A DNA stretch of 29,500 bases from Flavobacteriales bacterium UBA958 (GCA_002293045.1 DBCM01000132.1:1-29500); one strand, 5' to 3'. Shown: positions 7,660 to 15,113, counted from the stretch's first letter. A program made the numbers and translations. Notes: a model not told the origin generated them from the sequence alone.

Positions 7660-9180
7660 ATGAAACACCTAAGTCTCTCGATTTTATTTGCCTTGTGTGC
7701 AGGAATATTTGCACAAAATGCGGTTACTGAAAAACGCGTTGAATTCGATTTAAAAGACGGCTTCAGCAACGAACGTGTCTTTGAATTTAGTTCGAAAGGT
7801 ATGCTGATTTTTTCCAAACAAGATAAAGACGAGAATCAAATCAGCACGTACCGATTTGAAAAGTACAATACCGACTTGGTATCAACACACGAAGTAAGCT
7901 ACACGATTGAGAACAAATTCTATGTAGATGAAATATATCAAACGGGGAATTACGTGTATTTCTTCTTCAAAACACGACGAACCGATTACCGGGTGGTTAA
8001 ATATGATTTTATAAGCGAAACATTTAAGGAAGTTTCTGGCGAACTACCCAAGCGTAGTTACATAAAATACACGGCCTGTATGGATGATCGGGCGGTAATG
8101 GCTGTCATAAATAAAAACTATAGCATTTCAATCATTTCTATTGATATGAATTCGGGGTCTGAGCAGATCACACCTATTACATTAGAGGGATTTAAACCAA
8201 AAAAACTGAGTCTTTCCAACATGGAAACCATGCCGGAAAGTAAAAACATCTTACTGAGCATCAATGCCTATATGAGTAAAAAACGTACTGAATTGTATAT
8301 TGTACGCCTGGATGAGTCCGGTCAAGTGCAAGCCAGTACAGACATCAGTATTGGAACAGAAAATAACTTACGAAATGCCAGAGCCTATGACATTGGCAAT
8401 AATGAATATATTCTTTCTGGAACGTATTCTGTTCCGAATTCTGGTGGATCCAATGGTTTCTTCATTTCTCGCTTAGCTCAAGGTCAACTGGAACCAATCA
8501 AGTTCTACAATTTCACGGAACTCAAGAATTTCCTTAGCTACTTACCTCCCAATCAACAACGTAAAATTGAAAAGAAAAAACAACGCAAAGCGAATAACGG
8601 ACAAGAATTGAACATTTCGTACAACATTGCCGCACACAGTCCAATCAAAGTGAACGAGGACTTTATTTATATTGGCGAGGCCTATTATGCTACGTATAGA
8701 ACAGAAACACGGACATCAACCTCCTATGTAAATGGAAAAGCGGTTACCACAACCACGTATGTACAGGTGTTTGATGGGTATCAATATACACATGCGTTTA
8801 TTGCGAAATTCGATAAAAATGGCAACCTGATTTGGGACCAAACCTTTCCCATGTGGTTAGCTCAAAAACCAATGACTGTTCGCCGGTTTATTCACGTAGC
8901 CGATCAACAACAAAATAACCTTAAACTCGTGTATGCGAATGGCAATCGAATTACGAGTAAAGTGTTTGATTTTGATGGAAATGTAATGAGCGACAAACAA
9001 TCTGATAAGATTGAGACGAATGCTGAAAATGATAAAACCAGGTTAAGCTATGCCGAAATCATACATTGGTATGACAACTACTTCTTGTCTTATGGGATAC
9101 AACGTATCATTAACCGAAAGGATAAAGATGTGGAGCGCAAGCGGACGGTATTCTTCTTTAATAAAATTAAACTGGACTAA
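7660..9180 (+). CDS. Large secreted protein of unknown function
   Basis: 506 residues. Residues 1-18 are a signal peptide (ending A-G-I-F-A-Q), so it is exported. The mature part is made of short hydrophobic strands separated by polar turns, with recurring Y-x-V-x-K-Y-D and G-N-x-Y-I-L-S-G-T-Y type patterns, which suggests a beta-propeller or similar all-beta fold. A very basic stretch (R-K-I-E-K-K-K-Q-R-K, near residues 303-312) and a Thr-rich segment (about 345-370) interrupt it. No catalytic motif, lipobox or C-terminal sorting domain was recognised; such proteins are usually annotated hypothetical in Bacteroidota. The ATG lies 15 bases after the L9 terminator, so transcription may depend on read-through or on a promoter inside rplI. 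Its last 4 bases overlap the convergent thioredoxin-like gene. Confidence 0.7.
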   Translation: MKHLSLSILFALCAGIFAQNAVTEKRVEFDLKDGFSNERVFEFSSKGMLIFSKQDKDENQISTYRFEKYNTDLVSTHEVSYTIENKFYVDEIYQTGNYVYFFFKTRRTDYRVVKYDFISETFKEVSGELPKRSYIKYTACMDDRAVMAVINKNYSISIISIDMNSGSEQITPITLEGFKPKKLSLSNMETMPESKNILLSINAYMSKKRTELYIVRLDESGQVQASTDISIGTENNLRNARAYDIGNNEYILSGTYSVPNSGGSNGFFISRLAQGQLEPIKFYNFTELKNFLSYLPPNQQRKIEKKKQRKANNGQELNISYNIAAHSPIKVNEDFIYIGEAYYATYRTETRTSTSYVNGKAVTTTTYVQVFDGYQYTHAFIAKFDKNGNLIWDQTFPMWLAQKPMTVRRFIHVADQQQNNLKLVYANGNRITSKVFDFDGNVMSDKQSDKIETNAENDKTRLSYAEIIHWYDNYFLSYGIQRIINRKDKDVERKRTVFFFNKIKLD

Positions 9181-9767
9181 TTCAGTTCATTTAAGGCACG
9201 CACCCCAAAGGCATCGTTATGCCAAGCCTTGGTGATTTTTCCATGTTCGATCAATACGTAGGTAGGAAAACTCCCCTCGGTAATCGGTAACACTTCAGAA
9301 AGATTTGGTTTGAGTTCACAATGGATTTGACTTCCAACTAGAGCCTGATAGCTGTTTAAATCAGAAGAGTCGGAACCCAATACCCAATATTCAATAGGAA
9401 CCTTTGCATACGGCTTAATCCCCTTCATAAGCTGGGTAGATTCCGTGCAATACTTACACCCAGGCAACGCAATCACGACTAAATGTTTTGATTGACTAAG
9501 TCGGAGCCTAGATTTGGGATTATAACTGAGATCTACCAAATCTCCTTGATAAATCGGGTAGATGGCAAAGTAAATAAGTACAGGCTGAATGAAGGTTGCG
9601 ATAAACAGCAACCCGAGTAACCAACGATTGGTTGTTTTAGCCTTAACCCTTCGATAAATGAACCGTGCTAAAAACCACCCCAACATTCCAAGAAGGAAAT
9701 AAGGTAAGAATTTTGCGATGCCAAAGGAAAGACCAAGGCTTAAAAGAAAGGTTTCGATGCTGTTCAT
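9177..9767 (-). CDS. Membrane-anchored thioredoxin-like protein
   Basis: 196 residues. Two or three hydrophobic segments (about 8-38 and 49-72) anchor it, and the C-terminal 110 residues look like a thioredoxin fold: a hydrophobic strand (H-L-V-V-I-A-L-P-G), a C-K-Y-C redox motif (Cys104, Cys107) at the start of a helix, and the cis-proline loop G-S-F-P-T-Y-V (Pro168) before the last strands. Homologues act as extracytoplasmic thiol-disulfide oxidoreductases; direction and substrate cannot be read from sequence. It follows a small cysteine-rich lipoprotein gene from which it is separated by a terminator whose T-tract nearly touches this start codon (9765-9767), so expression may rely on read-through. 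The 3' end overlaps the convergent gene by 4 bases. Confidence 0.7.
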   Translation of the reverse strand: MNSIETFLLSLGLSFGIAKFLPYFLLGMLGWFLARFIYRRVKAKTTNRWLLGLLFIATFIQPVLIYFAIYPIYQGDLVDLSYNPKSRLRLSQSKHLVVIALPGCKYCTESTQLMKGIKPYAKVPIEYWVLGSDSSDLNSYQALVGSQIHCELKPNLSEVLPITEGSFPTYVLIEHGKITKAWHNDAFGVRALNELN

Positions 9768-9770
9768 AAC

Positions 9771-9793
9771 AAAAAAGGGGGACGAATCCCCCT
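9771..9793 (-). terminator. Intrinsic terminator after the small lipoprotein gene
   Basis: Read on the minus strand: AGGGGG, loop ATTCGT, CCCCCT, then a run of T ending 3 bases before the ATG of the thioredoxin-like gene at 9767. GC-rich stem plus six T is a textbook intrinsic terminator; its position at a start codon is odd. Confidence 0.85.
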
Positions 9794-9815
9794 GAACTAA
9801 TGAATATGGGTTAGA

Positions 9816-10028
9816 TTATTGAATCTCGCAATTGGTAGATAGTGTACCCACGGATGCATCGTTGGCATCACATGCTGCAGTAACATCTTTCTTTTTCCCA
9901 GTAATGGTTGAACTGGTAGAACCGATTTCTACACCCGCTTCTGTTACAGTACACTTACACGTGTAATCTTTTGAACAAGACGCCATAGTAAAAAGCGCCA
10001 CTCCTAAAACGATCATTAACGTTTTCAT
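9816..10028 (-). CDS. Small cysteine-rich lipoprotein
   Basis: 70 residues. A lipoprotein signal peptide ends in the lipobox T-M-A-S-C with Cys18 as the lipidated residue. The mature part is only about 52 residues: C-K-C (Cys24, Cys26), Cys53 and Cys67 leave four cysteines, enough for two disulfides, plus a Thr/Ser-rich middle and no positively identifiable domain. Small lipoproteins of this kind are frequent in Flavobacteriia and have no assigned function. It has its own -7 box (10051-10058) and its own terminator (9771-9793), so it can be made as a monocistronic, possibly abundant transcript. The next gene encodes a thioredoxin-like membrane protein, which may be relevant to its disulfides. 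Confidence 0.75.
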   Translation of the reverse strand: MKTLMIVLGVALFTMASCSKDYTCKCTVTEAGVEIGSTSSTITGKKKDVTAACDANDASVGTLSTNCEIQ

Positions 10029-10050
10029 AATTCTAAAATTTTAAGTTTAT

Positions 10051-10058
10051 CAAAGCTA
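10051..10058 (-). promoter_or_regulatory. -7 box of the small lipoprotein gene
   Basis: TAGCTTTG on the minus strand matches TAnnTTTG exactly and ends 22 bases before the ATG at 10028. No clear -33 element. Confidence 0.55.
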
Positions 10059-10067
10059 TTAAAAAAA

Positions 10068-10361
10068 TCAATATTGTGATTGTTTTTTATTTGATTTATG
10101 ATAGTGAAAATACCAAGCAATCGTTGCCGAGGGCACAACATCCGTAAAGGGAAATAATTCCTCTAGAAACGTAAAACTCGCCCAGGACAATTTTCTCCCA
10201 AACATGTAGTACACGATTACAGCAGAAATTGGAGCCCACACCGCATCAAACAATTCAGCCGCCCCGGGAATCAGGTAGGACAGTAACCCCATACCGTCAA
10301 TAGCCAATGCAGCAATCAGTTTTATAATTTTCGTATCGTTTGCTTTTTTTAAATCATTCAT
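10068..10361 (-). CDS. Small integral membrane protein
   Basis: 97 residues from the ATG at 10361. An in-frame upstream ATG (10403) exists but would overlap the acyltransferase gene and add a poor N-terminus, so I prefer the later start. Two membrane segments are visible: I-I-K-L-I-A-A-L-A-I-D-G-M-G-L-L-S-Y-L-I-P-G (about 11-32) and F-D-A-V-W-A-P-I-S-A-V-I-V-Y-Y-M-F-G (about 38-55), then F-L-E-E-L-F-P-F-T-D-V-V-P and a basic tail. The D-G-x-G-x-L-S-Y-x-I-P-G and W-A-P-I-S features recur in small unnamed membrane proteins of Flavobacteriia. It sits 10 bases after the PlsC-like gene and is the last member of the lipid operon, so a role in that process is possible but unproven. Confidence 0.65.
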   Translation of the reverse strand: MNDLKKANDTKIIKLIAALAIDGMGLLSYLIPGAAELFDAVWAPISAVIVYYMFGRKLSWASFTFLEELFPFTDVVPSATIAWYFHYHKSNKKQSQY

Positions 10362-10371
10362 GGTGATTTCA

Positions 10372-11016
10372 CTAATGTTTAAATAAATGTAACAAAACAT
10401 CACTTTGCTTTCGCACCGCTTCCTCCACTTCTTTCACAATTAATGTTACTTCAGATTGATTTGTGAAAGATTTTGGACCAATACTAACGAAGGAATCAAA
10501 GGGAACCAGTAATTTTTCTCCCTTTGGCAGGACCCTGCCCATTCCCCTCATGAATATGGGTATATACGGAATATTAGGTCTACGTTTAAGTATGGCCCCG
10601 ACTCCTTTTTGAAAAGCTTGTAGCTTTTCAGGCTCCCCACGGGATCCTTCCGGAAATAAGATAAGTGAATGGCCCTTATCTAATGAGTTAATCATTATAT
10701 CCGTTGGACTAGGGTCACCGTCAGCGCGATTTCTTTTAATTAGTAACGCATTGATTACCCAACGTGATAAGAAACGCTTGAATGGTGAATTACCGAAATA
10801 ATCATCTGCGGCCACAGGATGTGTTCGTATTAACTGTTTAATTGGAAGGGCAGCCATAAGCGACATAGTATCCAAATGGCTGTTGTGGTTAGACACGATA
10901 ATCACGGGACCGGATTGACGAAGGTTTTCTGAGTTTACAAGCTTGACCCCCACCAAAATACTTAAAAAGGGACGCATAAGTAACTTGTAATAAAAAACCA
11001 TCAATAACCATTTCAT
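10372..11016 (-). CDS. PlsC-type lysophospholipid (1-acylglycerol-3-phosphate) acyltransferase
   Basis: 214 residues with the acyltransferase motifs in order: the catalytic H-x4-D (N-H-N-S-H-L-D, His44 and Asp49), an R-W-V-I-N middle block, and F-P-E-G-S-R (121-126) which binds the glycerol-phosphate substrate, followed by I-P-I-F-M-R-G. One or two N-terminal hydrophobic segments dock it on the inner membrane. The family moves a fatty acyl group to the sn-2 position of lysophosphatidic acid or a related lipid. Its ATG overlaps the CdsA-like stop by one base (TAATG at 11014-11018), so the two are translationally coupled. In this operon it may act on a dedicated lipid rather than on bulk phosphatidic acid synthesis. 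Confidence 0.85.
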   Translation of the reverse strand: MKWLLMVFYYKLLMRPFLSILVGVKLVNSENLRQSGPVIIVSNHNSHLDTMSLMAALPIKQLIRTHPVAADDYFGNSPFKRFLSRWVINALLIKRNRADGDPSPTDIMINSLDKGHSLILFPEGSRGEPEKLQAFQKGVGAILKRRPNIPYIPIFMRGMGRVLPKGEKLLVPFDSFVSIGPKSFTNQSEVTLIVKEVEEAVRKQSDVLLHLFKH

Positions 11017-11975
11017 TACGCGTAGTATAAGTTGTAAACGAAATAGAAGAACGAGGGTGCAGCGATAGCTAATGAATCTATGCGATCTAATATACCCCCG
11101 TGACCAGGTATTAAATTACCTGTATCCTTTAAGCCAATGTCTCGTTTTATGGCAGAAACAATAACATCCCCAATAAAACCTCCAAAAGCAATAATTGCCC
11201 CAGCAAAAAGTGATTCAATGGCTGTAAATGGGGTTAAAAAACGAATGAAATATGCCACAACAATGGTTGTAATAAAACCGCCAATGAACCCTTCCCACGT
11301 TTTGTTGGGACTGATTTTCTCAATGATTTTATGCCTACCGAGCAATTTACCCCAAGTAAATTGAAATACATCGTTCATTTCGGTTAAAAAGACAACATAG
11401 AGTAACAAGCCTCTACCACCGGCGTGGAAGCCAGTTAATTCAGGCAATGACAAGAAATAAGCTAAATGGCTAATGGAAAACACCGTAAACATGAGCTGTA
11501 CGGGTAAAACACTCATGGACTTCCCTATTTCGACGGTAAACCCTCTAACTACCAAGACAAAAGGAATCCAAATGAACATGATTACGGGGATGAAAATCAT
11601 AAACAAATTAAAATACCCCATATAGGCTAAGAAATACTGTACCGGAATTGCAAGATAACACCAGATAATTACACGTCGATCTTCCGGACGAACATTTTTA
11701 CTTATGCTAGCAAGTTCACGCAATGCGGCAAACGACAAGAAGCCAAAAGCAACAAATGAAATGCTTGGATGAAGTACGGTGGCTAAAATAAAAATTAACG
11801 CCATAATCCACCATGATTTCGTGCGCTGTTGTAGTTCTCTTACCTTATCGCCTGGGAATATTTTTCCCAAGACAAAGAACAACACGGTGGCGAAAATTAA
11901 AATCCCGAGAATGACCAAGATAATGGAAAGCACCTCTTTATTTTCGGCAAATCGATTCGAAAGAAAATAATTCAT
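11016..11975 (-). CDS. CdsA-family cytidylyltransferase, YnbB-like
   Basis: 319 residues, about eight membrane helices. The CdsA signature is complete at about 274-301: S-A-I-K-R-D, then K-D, P-G-H-G-G, and D-R-I-D; S-P-N-K-T-W-E-G is at 222-229. The family makes CDP-diacylglycerol from CTP and phosphatidate. Instead of the canonical CdsA segment before S-P-x-K-T-W-E-G it has T-E-M-N-D-V-F-Q-F-T-W-G-K, which resembles my memory of the E. coli paralogue YnbB (T-E-S-N-D-I-A-Q-Y-L-W-G-K). YnbB has been reported to work in glycolipid MPIase synthesis. The neighbour upstream is YnbA-like, supporting this subfamily. Start ATGA overlaps the upstream stop (11972-11975). Whether it is the cell's only CdsA cannot be told from this window. 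Confidence 0.85.
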   Translation of the reverse strand: MNYFLSNRFAENKEVLSIILVILGILIFATVLFFVLGKIFPGDKVRELQQRTKSWWIMALIFILATVLHPSISFVAFGFLSFAALRELASISKNVRPEDRRVIIWCYLAIPVQYFLAYMGYFNLFMIFIPVIMFIWIPFVLVVRGFTVEIGKSMSVLPVQLMFTVFSISHLAYFLSLPELTGFHAGGRGLLLYVVFLTEMNDVFQFTWGKLLGRHKIIEKISPNKTWEGFIGGFITTIVVAYFIRFLTPFTAIESLFAGAIIAFGGFIGDVIVSAIKRDIGLKDTGNLIPGHGGILDRIDSLAIAAPSFFYFVYNLYYA

Positions 11976-12574
11976 GCGTTTAGTGAGTTTTTGATTCGTG
12001 TAATGGTACTAAGCAACATGGCAAGTACAACAAGAATAATCAGATAAAAAATCCAAGATAAAACCAATGGAAACAAGAAAACCACCATACAAAGTAAGCC
12101 AAAAAATAACGCTCTATCACTTTTACCCATTGGTCCTTCATACCTTCGTGCGCCACCCATCGCCTTACCTAATACCCCAACAAATTCATTAATAATCATC
12201 AGGGCAATAAAAACCACCAATAAATTTGGATGCTTATCTATCCCAAACTTAATTAATAAAGGATAAAAGATGGCCAAATCCGCTAAAATATCTCCAAGTT
12301 CATTAAGCACTTCCCCGAGCGGTGATTGTTGATTATATGCCCTCGCCATCATTCCATCAATGGCGTTCAATGCCATACGGATAAATAAAAATACAGGTAC
12401 CACCAATAAATAACCCCACCCCTCATTCAAATAAACAAAAGCACCGGTCAAGATAGAACCTAATAAGGCCAAAAGTGTAACGTGATTGGGTGTTAATTTC
12501 TTTCGATGCAAAAACTCCATCAACGGTTTTAACAGTTGCTGAAACTTAGGCTTTATGTTATACACCGAAATCAT
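11972..12574 (-). CDS. CDP-alcohol phosphatidyltransferase family protein, YnbA-like
   Basis: 200 residues with about six membrane helices. The CDP-alcohol phosphotransferase motif D-x2-D-G-x2-A-R-x8-G-x3-D-x3-D is present in altered form: Asn70 replaces the first Asp, Asp73-Gly74 and Ala77-Arg78 are kept, Gly87 is kept, Asn91 replaces the third Asp, and Asp95 is kept. The same two Asn, with the flanking R-M-A-L-N-A and the N-terminal pattern Y-x-I-K-P-x-F-Q, fit what I remember of E. coli YnbA, so this is probably a subfamily trait and not decay. The family transfers a phosphoalcohol from a CDP-linked donor to an acceptor alcohol. Product unknown. Coupled by 4-base overlaps to the genes on both sides. 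Confidence 0.8.
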   Translation of the reverse strand: MISVYNIKPKFQQLLKPLMEFLHRKKLTPNHVTLLALLGSILTGAFVYLNEGWGYLLVVPVFLFIRMALNAIDGMMARAYNQQSPLGEVLNELGDILADLAIFYPLLIKFGIDKHPNLLVVFIALMIINEFVGVLGKAMGGARRYEGPMGKSDRALFFGLLCMVVFLFPLVLSWIFYLIILVVLAMLLSTITRIKNSLNA

Positions 12575-13338
12575 CGCTTTTTTAGTTTTATGAATGGATT
12601 TTGAACCGGTACATTTCGTTTAAACCCTTCCGAAAAATGGCCATGTTTGATAAAATAGAACACTTCTTGTCCGAATTCTTGCGGTTTGGTATACATCTGG
12701 TCGTGGTTTAACGGGATATAGGTAAAGTCATCATAACGCTGCTGGAGTGACTCCACATCCCAACGTATAGGTCCGAGCCTTAAGGCTGTCTTTTGATGTC
12801 GTCGAACTACATTAGTTGCATACGTTTCAATGAAAATCCCCATGTGTATCGAAGTATCTCTTAGGTTTGAATACGGAGTTTTTATGAAATCTTTCGTAAT
12901 CTCTCCGAACAATAGTGCATTAACCAGCTTTAAATCCTCGATTAATATCGTTGGTGCACGTTCCTGTAAAGGACTTCGATCGTAGATAATGGTCTTTATA
13001 TTGCGCTTGCCGTGTTGAATAATCCACGGATTTAAGGTCCAAGCACCAACAATATAAGCCATTACATGTAACTCATCGTATTGAGACAGTTCATGGGTTT
13101 GATAATAGTGTTCTAAATTTTCTGTGCTTTTTTTAATCGATTTTCTGGAAATATATGAGGCCACATACACGGGCATTTCAGCCTTTTTAAAATAACGTTT
13201 CAAGGCCCCAGTACCGTTTATCCGAGAACCGAATCCAGGTAACAGTAACAATGCGTGTTTTTTAGGAATGGAATCTTGCCCCCAACTCGACGAATAGCAA
13301 CTAAAAACAATACACCAGATCCAAAGAATCAATTTCAT
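12571..13338 (-). CDS. Secreted alpha/beta-hydrolase-like protein lacking the nucleophile serine
   Basis: 255 residues. A signal peptide (1-20, ending S-W-G-Q) suggests export. The mature protein begins with a hydrophobic strand and an oxyanion-type loop (L-L-L-L-P-G-F-G-S) and then an alpha/beta-hydrolase-like order of strands and helices. Where a G-x-S-x-G nucleophile elbow is expected the sequence reads A-Y-I-V-G (E-L-H-V-M-A-Y-I-V-G-A-W), so Ser is replaced by Ile. A late H-D-Q-M (about residue 218) sits near where the catalytic His would be. It may be an inactive lipid-binding relative or use other residues. It is the first gene of the lipid operon, with a -7 box at 13385-13392, and overlaps the CDP-alcohol enzyme gene by ATGA. 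Fold assignment is moderate confidence. Confidence 0.6.
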   Translation of the reverse strand: MKLILWIWCIVFSCYSSSWGQDSIPKKHALLLLPGFGSRINGTGALKRYFKKAEMPVYVASYISRKSIKKSTENLEHYYQTHELSQYDELHVMAYIVGAWTLNPWIIQHGKRNIKTIIYDRSPLQERAPTILIEDLKLVNALLFGEITKDFIKTPYSNLRDTSIHMGIFIETYATNVVRRHQKTALRLGPIRWDVESLQQRYDDFTYIPLNHDQMYTKPQEFGQEVFYFIKHGHFSEGFKRNVPVQNPFIKLKKR

Positions 13339-13384
13339 CTTAAAGCAAATAAACGCATAATATTAATGGAACTCCCCTGACCTT

Positions 13385-13392
13385 CAAATTTA
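13385..13392 (-). promoter_or_regulatory. -7 box of the lipid operon
   Basis: TAAATTTG on the minus strand, an exact TAnnTTTG match, 46 bases before the ATG at 13338. It lies in the 142-base divergent region shared with fabI. Expected leader about 42 bases. Confidence 0.5.
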
Positions 13393-13457
13393 GCAATTCA
13401 AACAATCCGTTGTTGAGTATTCCGCAAGTCTTGATGTGTCATATTAAAACAAGTTGT

Positions 13458-13465
13458 TATTTTTG
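13458..13465 (+). promoter_or_regulatory. -7 box of fabI
   Basis: TATTTTTG, an exact TAnnTTTG match, ending 15 bases before the fabI ATG at 13481. An in-frame TTG at 13454 falls before and into this box, which argues for the ATG as the true start. Confidence 0.6.
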
Positions 13466-13480
13466 TCCAAATTCAAAATC

Positions 13481-14296
13481 ATGTCAAACCAATTATTAAA
13501 AGGAAAAAAGGGAATTATCTTCGGTGCCTTGAACGACCAATCCATTGCATGGAAAGTGGCGGAACGCGCACATGAGGAAGGGGCAGAATTCGTGTTAACC
13601 AATGCGCCAATTGCGATGCGTATGGGAGAAATAAATGGCCTGGCAGAAAAAACCGGTAGTAAAATTATTCCTGCAGATGCCACAAATACTGAAGAATTAG
13701 AGAATTTGGTAACTCAATCCATGGAGATTCTTGGCGGGAAGATTGATTTTGTTTTGCATTCAATCGGTATGTCACCCAATGTTAGAAAAGGAAAACACTA
13801 CACAGAGAGCAACTACCAATATTATCAGCAAACGATGGATGTTTCGGCAATGTCACTACATAAGACCTTAGCCACCTTGTACAAACATGACGCGATGAAT
13901 GAGTGGGGATCGGTGGTAGCGCTTACGTATATTGCAGCGCAGCGTATTTTTCCAGATTACAACGACATGGCAGATGCTAAATCCTTATTAGAATCTATCG
14001 CTCGTTCGTTTGGATACCATTACGGAATTGCTAAAAAAGTTCGTGTAAACACCATTTCACAATCTCCTACGGTAACCACTGCCGGACAAGGAATCAAAGG
14101 ATTCAGTGAATTTATAAACTTCTCTGAACAAATGTCACCGCTTGGAAATGCACCGGCCGTAGCATGCGCTGATTATTGCGTATCTATGTTCTCGGATTTA
14201 ACCCGTTATGTAACGATGCAGAATTTATTCCACGATGGCGGATTCTCGAATACGGGAGTAACACAACAAGTAATTGAACGGTTCGGAAACGAATAA
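13481..14296 (+). CDS. fabI: Enoyl-[acyl-carrier-protein] reductase (NADH)
   Basis: 271 residues of the FabI branch of short-chain dehydrogenases. It starts G-K-K-G-I-I-F-G-A-L-N-D-Q-S-I-A-W, the FabI form of the dinucleotide site; L-H-S-I-G comes near residue 92, and the Y-x6-K catalytic pair is Tyr160/Lys167 (Y-N-D-M-A-D-A-K), with Tyr150 just before. The C-terminal half has the usual S-x-T-x-x-T-A-A-like loop as Q-S-P-T-V-T-T-A-G. FabI performs the last reduction of each fatty acid elongation cycle and is the triclosan target. ATG at 13481 is preferred over in-frame TTG at 13454 because it gives the family N-terminus. It ends at a strong bidirectional terminator and is divergent from the lipid operon. 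Confidence 0.93.
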   Translation: MSNQLLKGKKGIIFGALNDQSIAWKVAERAHEEGAEFVLTNAPIAMRMGEINGLAEKTGSKIIPADATNTEELENLVTQSMEILGGKIDFVLHSIGMSPNVRKGKHYTESNYQYYQQTMDVSAMSLHKTLATLYKHDAMNEWGSVVALTYIAAQRIFPDYNDMADAKSLLESIARSFGYHYGIAKKVRVNTISQSPTVTTAGQGIKGFSEFINFSEQMSPLGNAPAVACADYCVSMFSDLTRYVTMQNLFHDGGFSNTGVTQQVIERFGNE

Positions 14297-14307
14297 AAAA
14301 AGTTTTT

Positions 14308-14337
14308 AAAAAAAGGGGGCTCTTGCCCCTTTTTTTT
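14308..14337. terminator. Bidirectional terminator between fabI and the DUF2490 gene
   Basis: Seven A plus GGGG (14308-14318) pair with CCCC plus seven T (14326-14336); loop of 7 bases. With A-runs and T-runs on both sides it can end transcription from fabI (plus) and from the convergent DUF2490 gene (minus, stop at 14351). Confidence 0.9.
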
Positions 14338-14350
14338 GTTCAAGACCTTT

Positions 14351-15109
14351 TTACTTATTATCGAACATTTTCGTGAAATCTAAGTTGTAAATGATGCTCG
14401 TCCATACTGCATGATTACGCTCCACATCAATGGCATTGGATTTAATCACAAATTGGTTTAAGTATCCAACTTGTACATTCGCATTGGCATTGAATCGCCA
14501 TCCAAGCGCAGCAATGAATCGGTTTTGATCGATCGGATTCTTCGAAATCCCCTTTCCTACCCCAACAAACAACTCATTATTAACACTCAAGAATAGAGTT
14601 TGATCCTCCATCGTTTTACGAGACAAGGGAAGCAATGCCAAGGCGCGATATCGAATTCGATTTCGGAATATTGGGTCAACTTGCACCACAGCACCAGTGC
14701 TGCCTAGTGCATATTGCTCAAGAAATCGCTGTTCAATTCTATACCGATGTTGTACTTCTAAACGACCAACCTTTGACACTAAGTTGACTTGTTCGAACAA
14801 TCGATGTTCATCAAATTCGTGAAGGATCGGCTGAGCTCCGTAAGGAAATGATCTTACCCAAGCATAGCCTCCCATTACTGAAACCTTGGGAATAAGTTCA
14901 TACTCAAGCCCTGTGCGCAATAAAGATTGTTGCCAATCTTGAAAGCCATTCGCTCTTCGCCATTGGTACTCCGTTAGGAGGGTTACCCGCTCTGTAATTT
15001 TATGGGTGCCCGTGTAAAGTGCCCATCCAAGACGCTGATTAATGATGTTTTTCTGGGCGATGCCAATAAATGGCAAAATAAAAATAAAACCTGATAGAAA
15101 TTTCAGCAT
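14351..15109 (-). CDS. DUF2490 outer-membrane-type protein
   Basis: 252 residues with a signal peptide (1-18, ending I-G-I-A-Q). The mature protein is a series of amphipathic strands ending in aromatic residues, with the DUF2490 pattern: W-x-L-Y-T-G near the start, T-E-Y-Q-W-R-R, Q-S-L-L-R-T-G-L-E-Y, F-D-E-H-R-L-F-E-Q, H-R-Y-R-I-E-Q-R-F, and F-R-N-R-I-R-Y-R. The family is predicted to form outer-membrane beta-barrels in Bacteroidota; the transported or bound molecule is unknown. The ATG at 15107-15109 lies only 4 bases downstream of an exact -7 box (15114-15121), so its mRNA is probably leaderless. It is divergent from the ornithine aminotransferase gene. Confidence 0.8.
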   Translation of the reverse strand: MLKFLSGFIFILPFIGIAQKNIINQRLGWALYTGTHKITERVTLLTEYQWRRANGFQDWQQSLLRTGLEYELIPKVSVMGGYAWVRSFPYGAQPILHEFDEHRLFEQVNLVSKVGRLEVQHRYRIEQRFLEQYALGSTGAVVQVDPIFRNRIRYRALALLPLSRKTMEDQTLFLSVNNELFVGVGKGISKNPIDQNRFIAALGWRFNANANVQVGYLNQFVIKSNAIDVERNHAVWTSIIYNLDFTKMFDNK

Positions 15110-15113
15110 ATGA

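Noticed and set aside
10359..10403. Longer start for the small membrane protein (ATG at 10403)
   Set aside because: It would overlap the acyltransferase gene by 32 bases and add a hydrophobic N-terminus that does not suit the two-helix layout. ATG 10361 follows the upstream stop by 10 bases.
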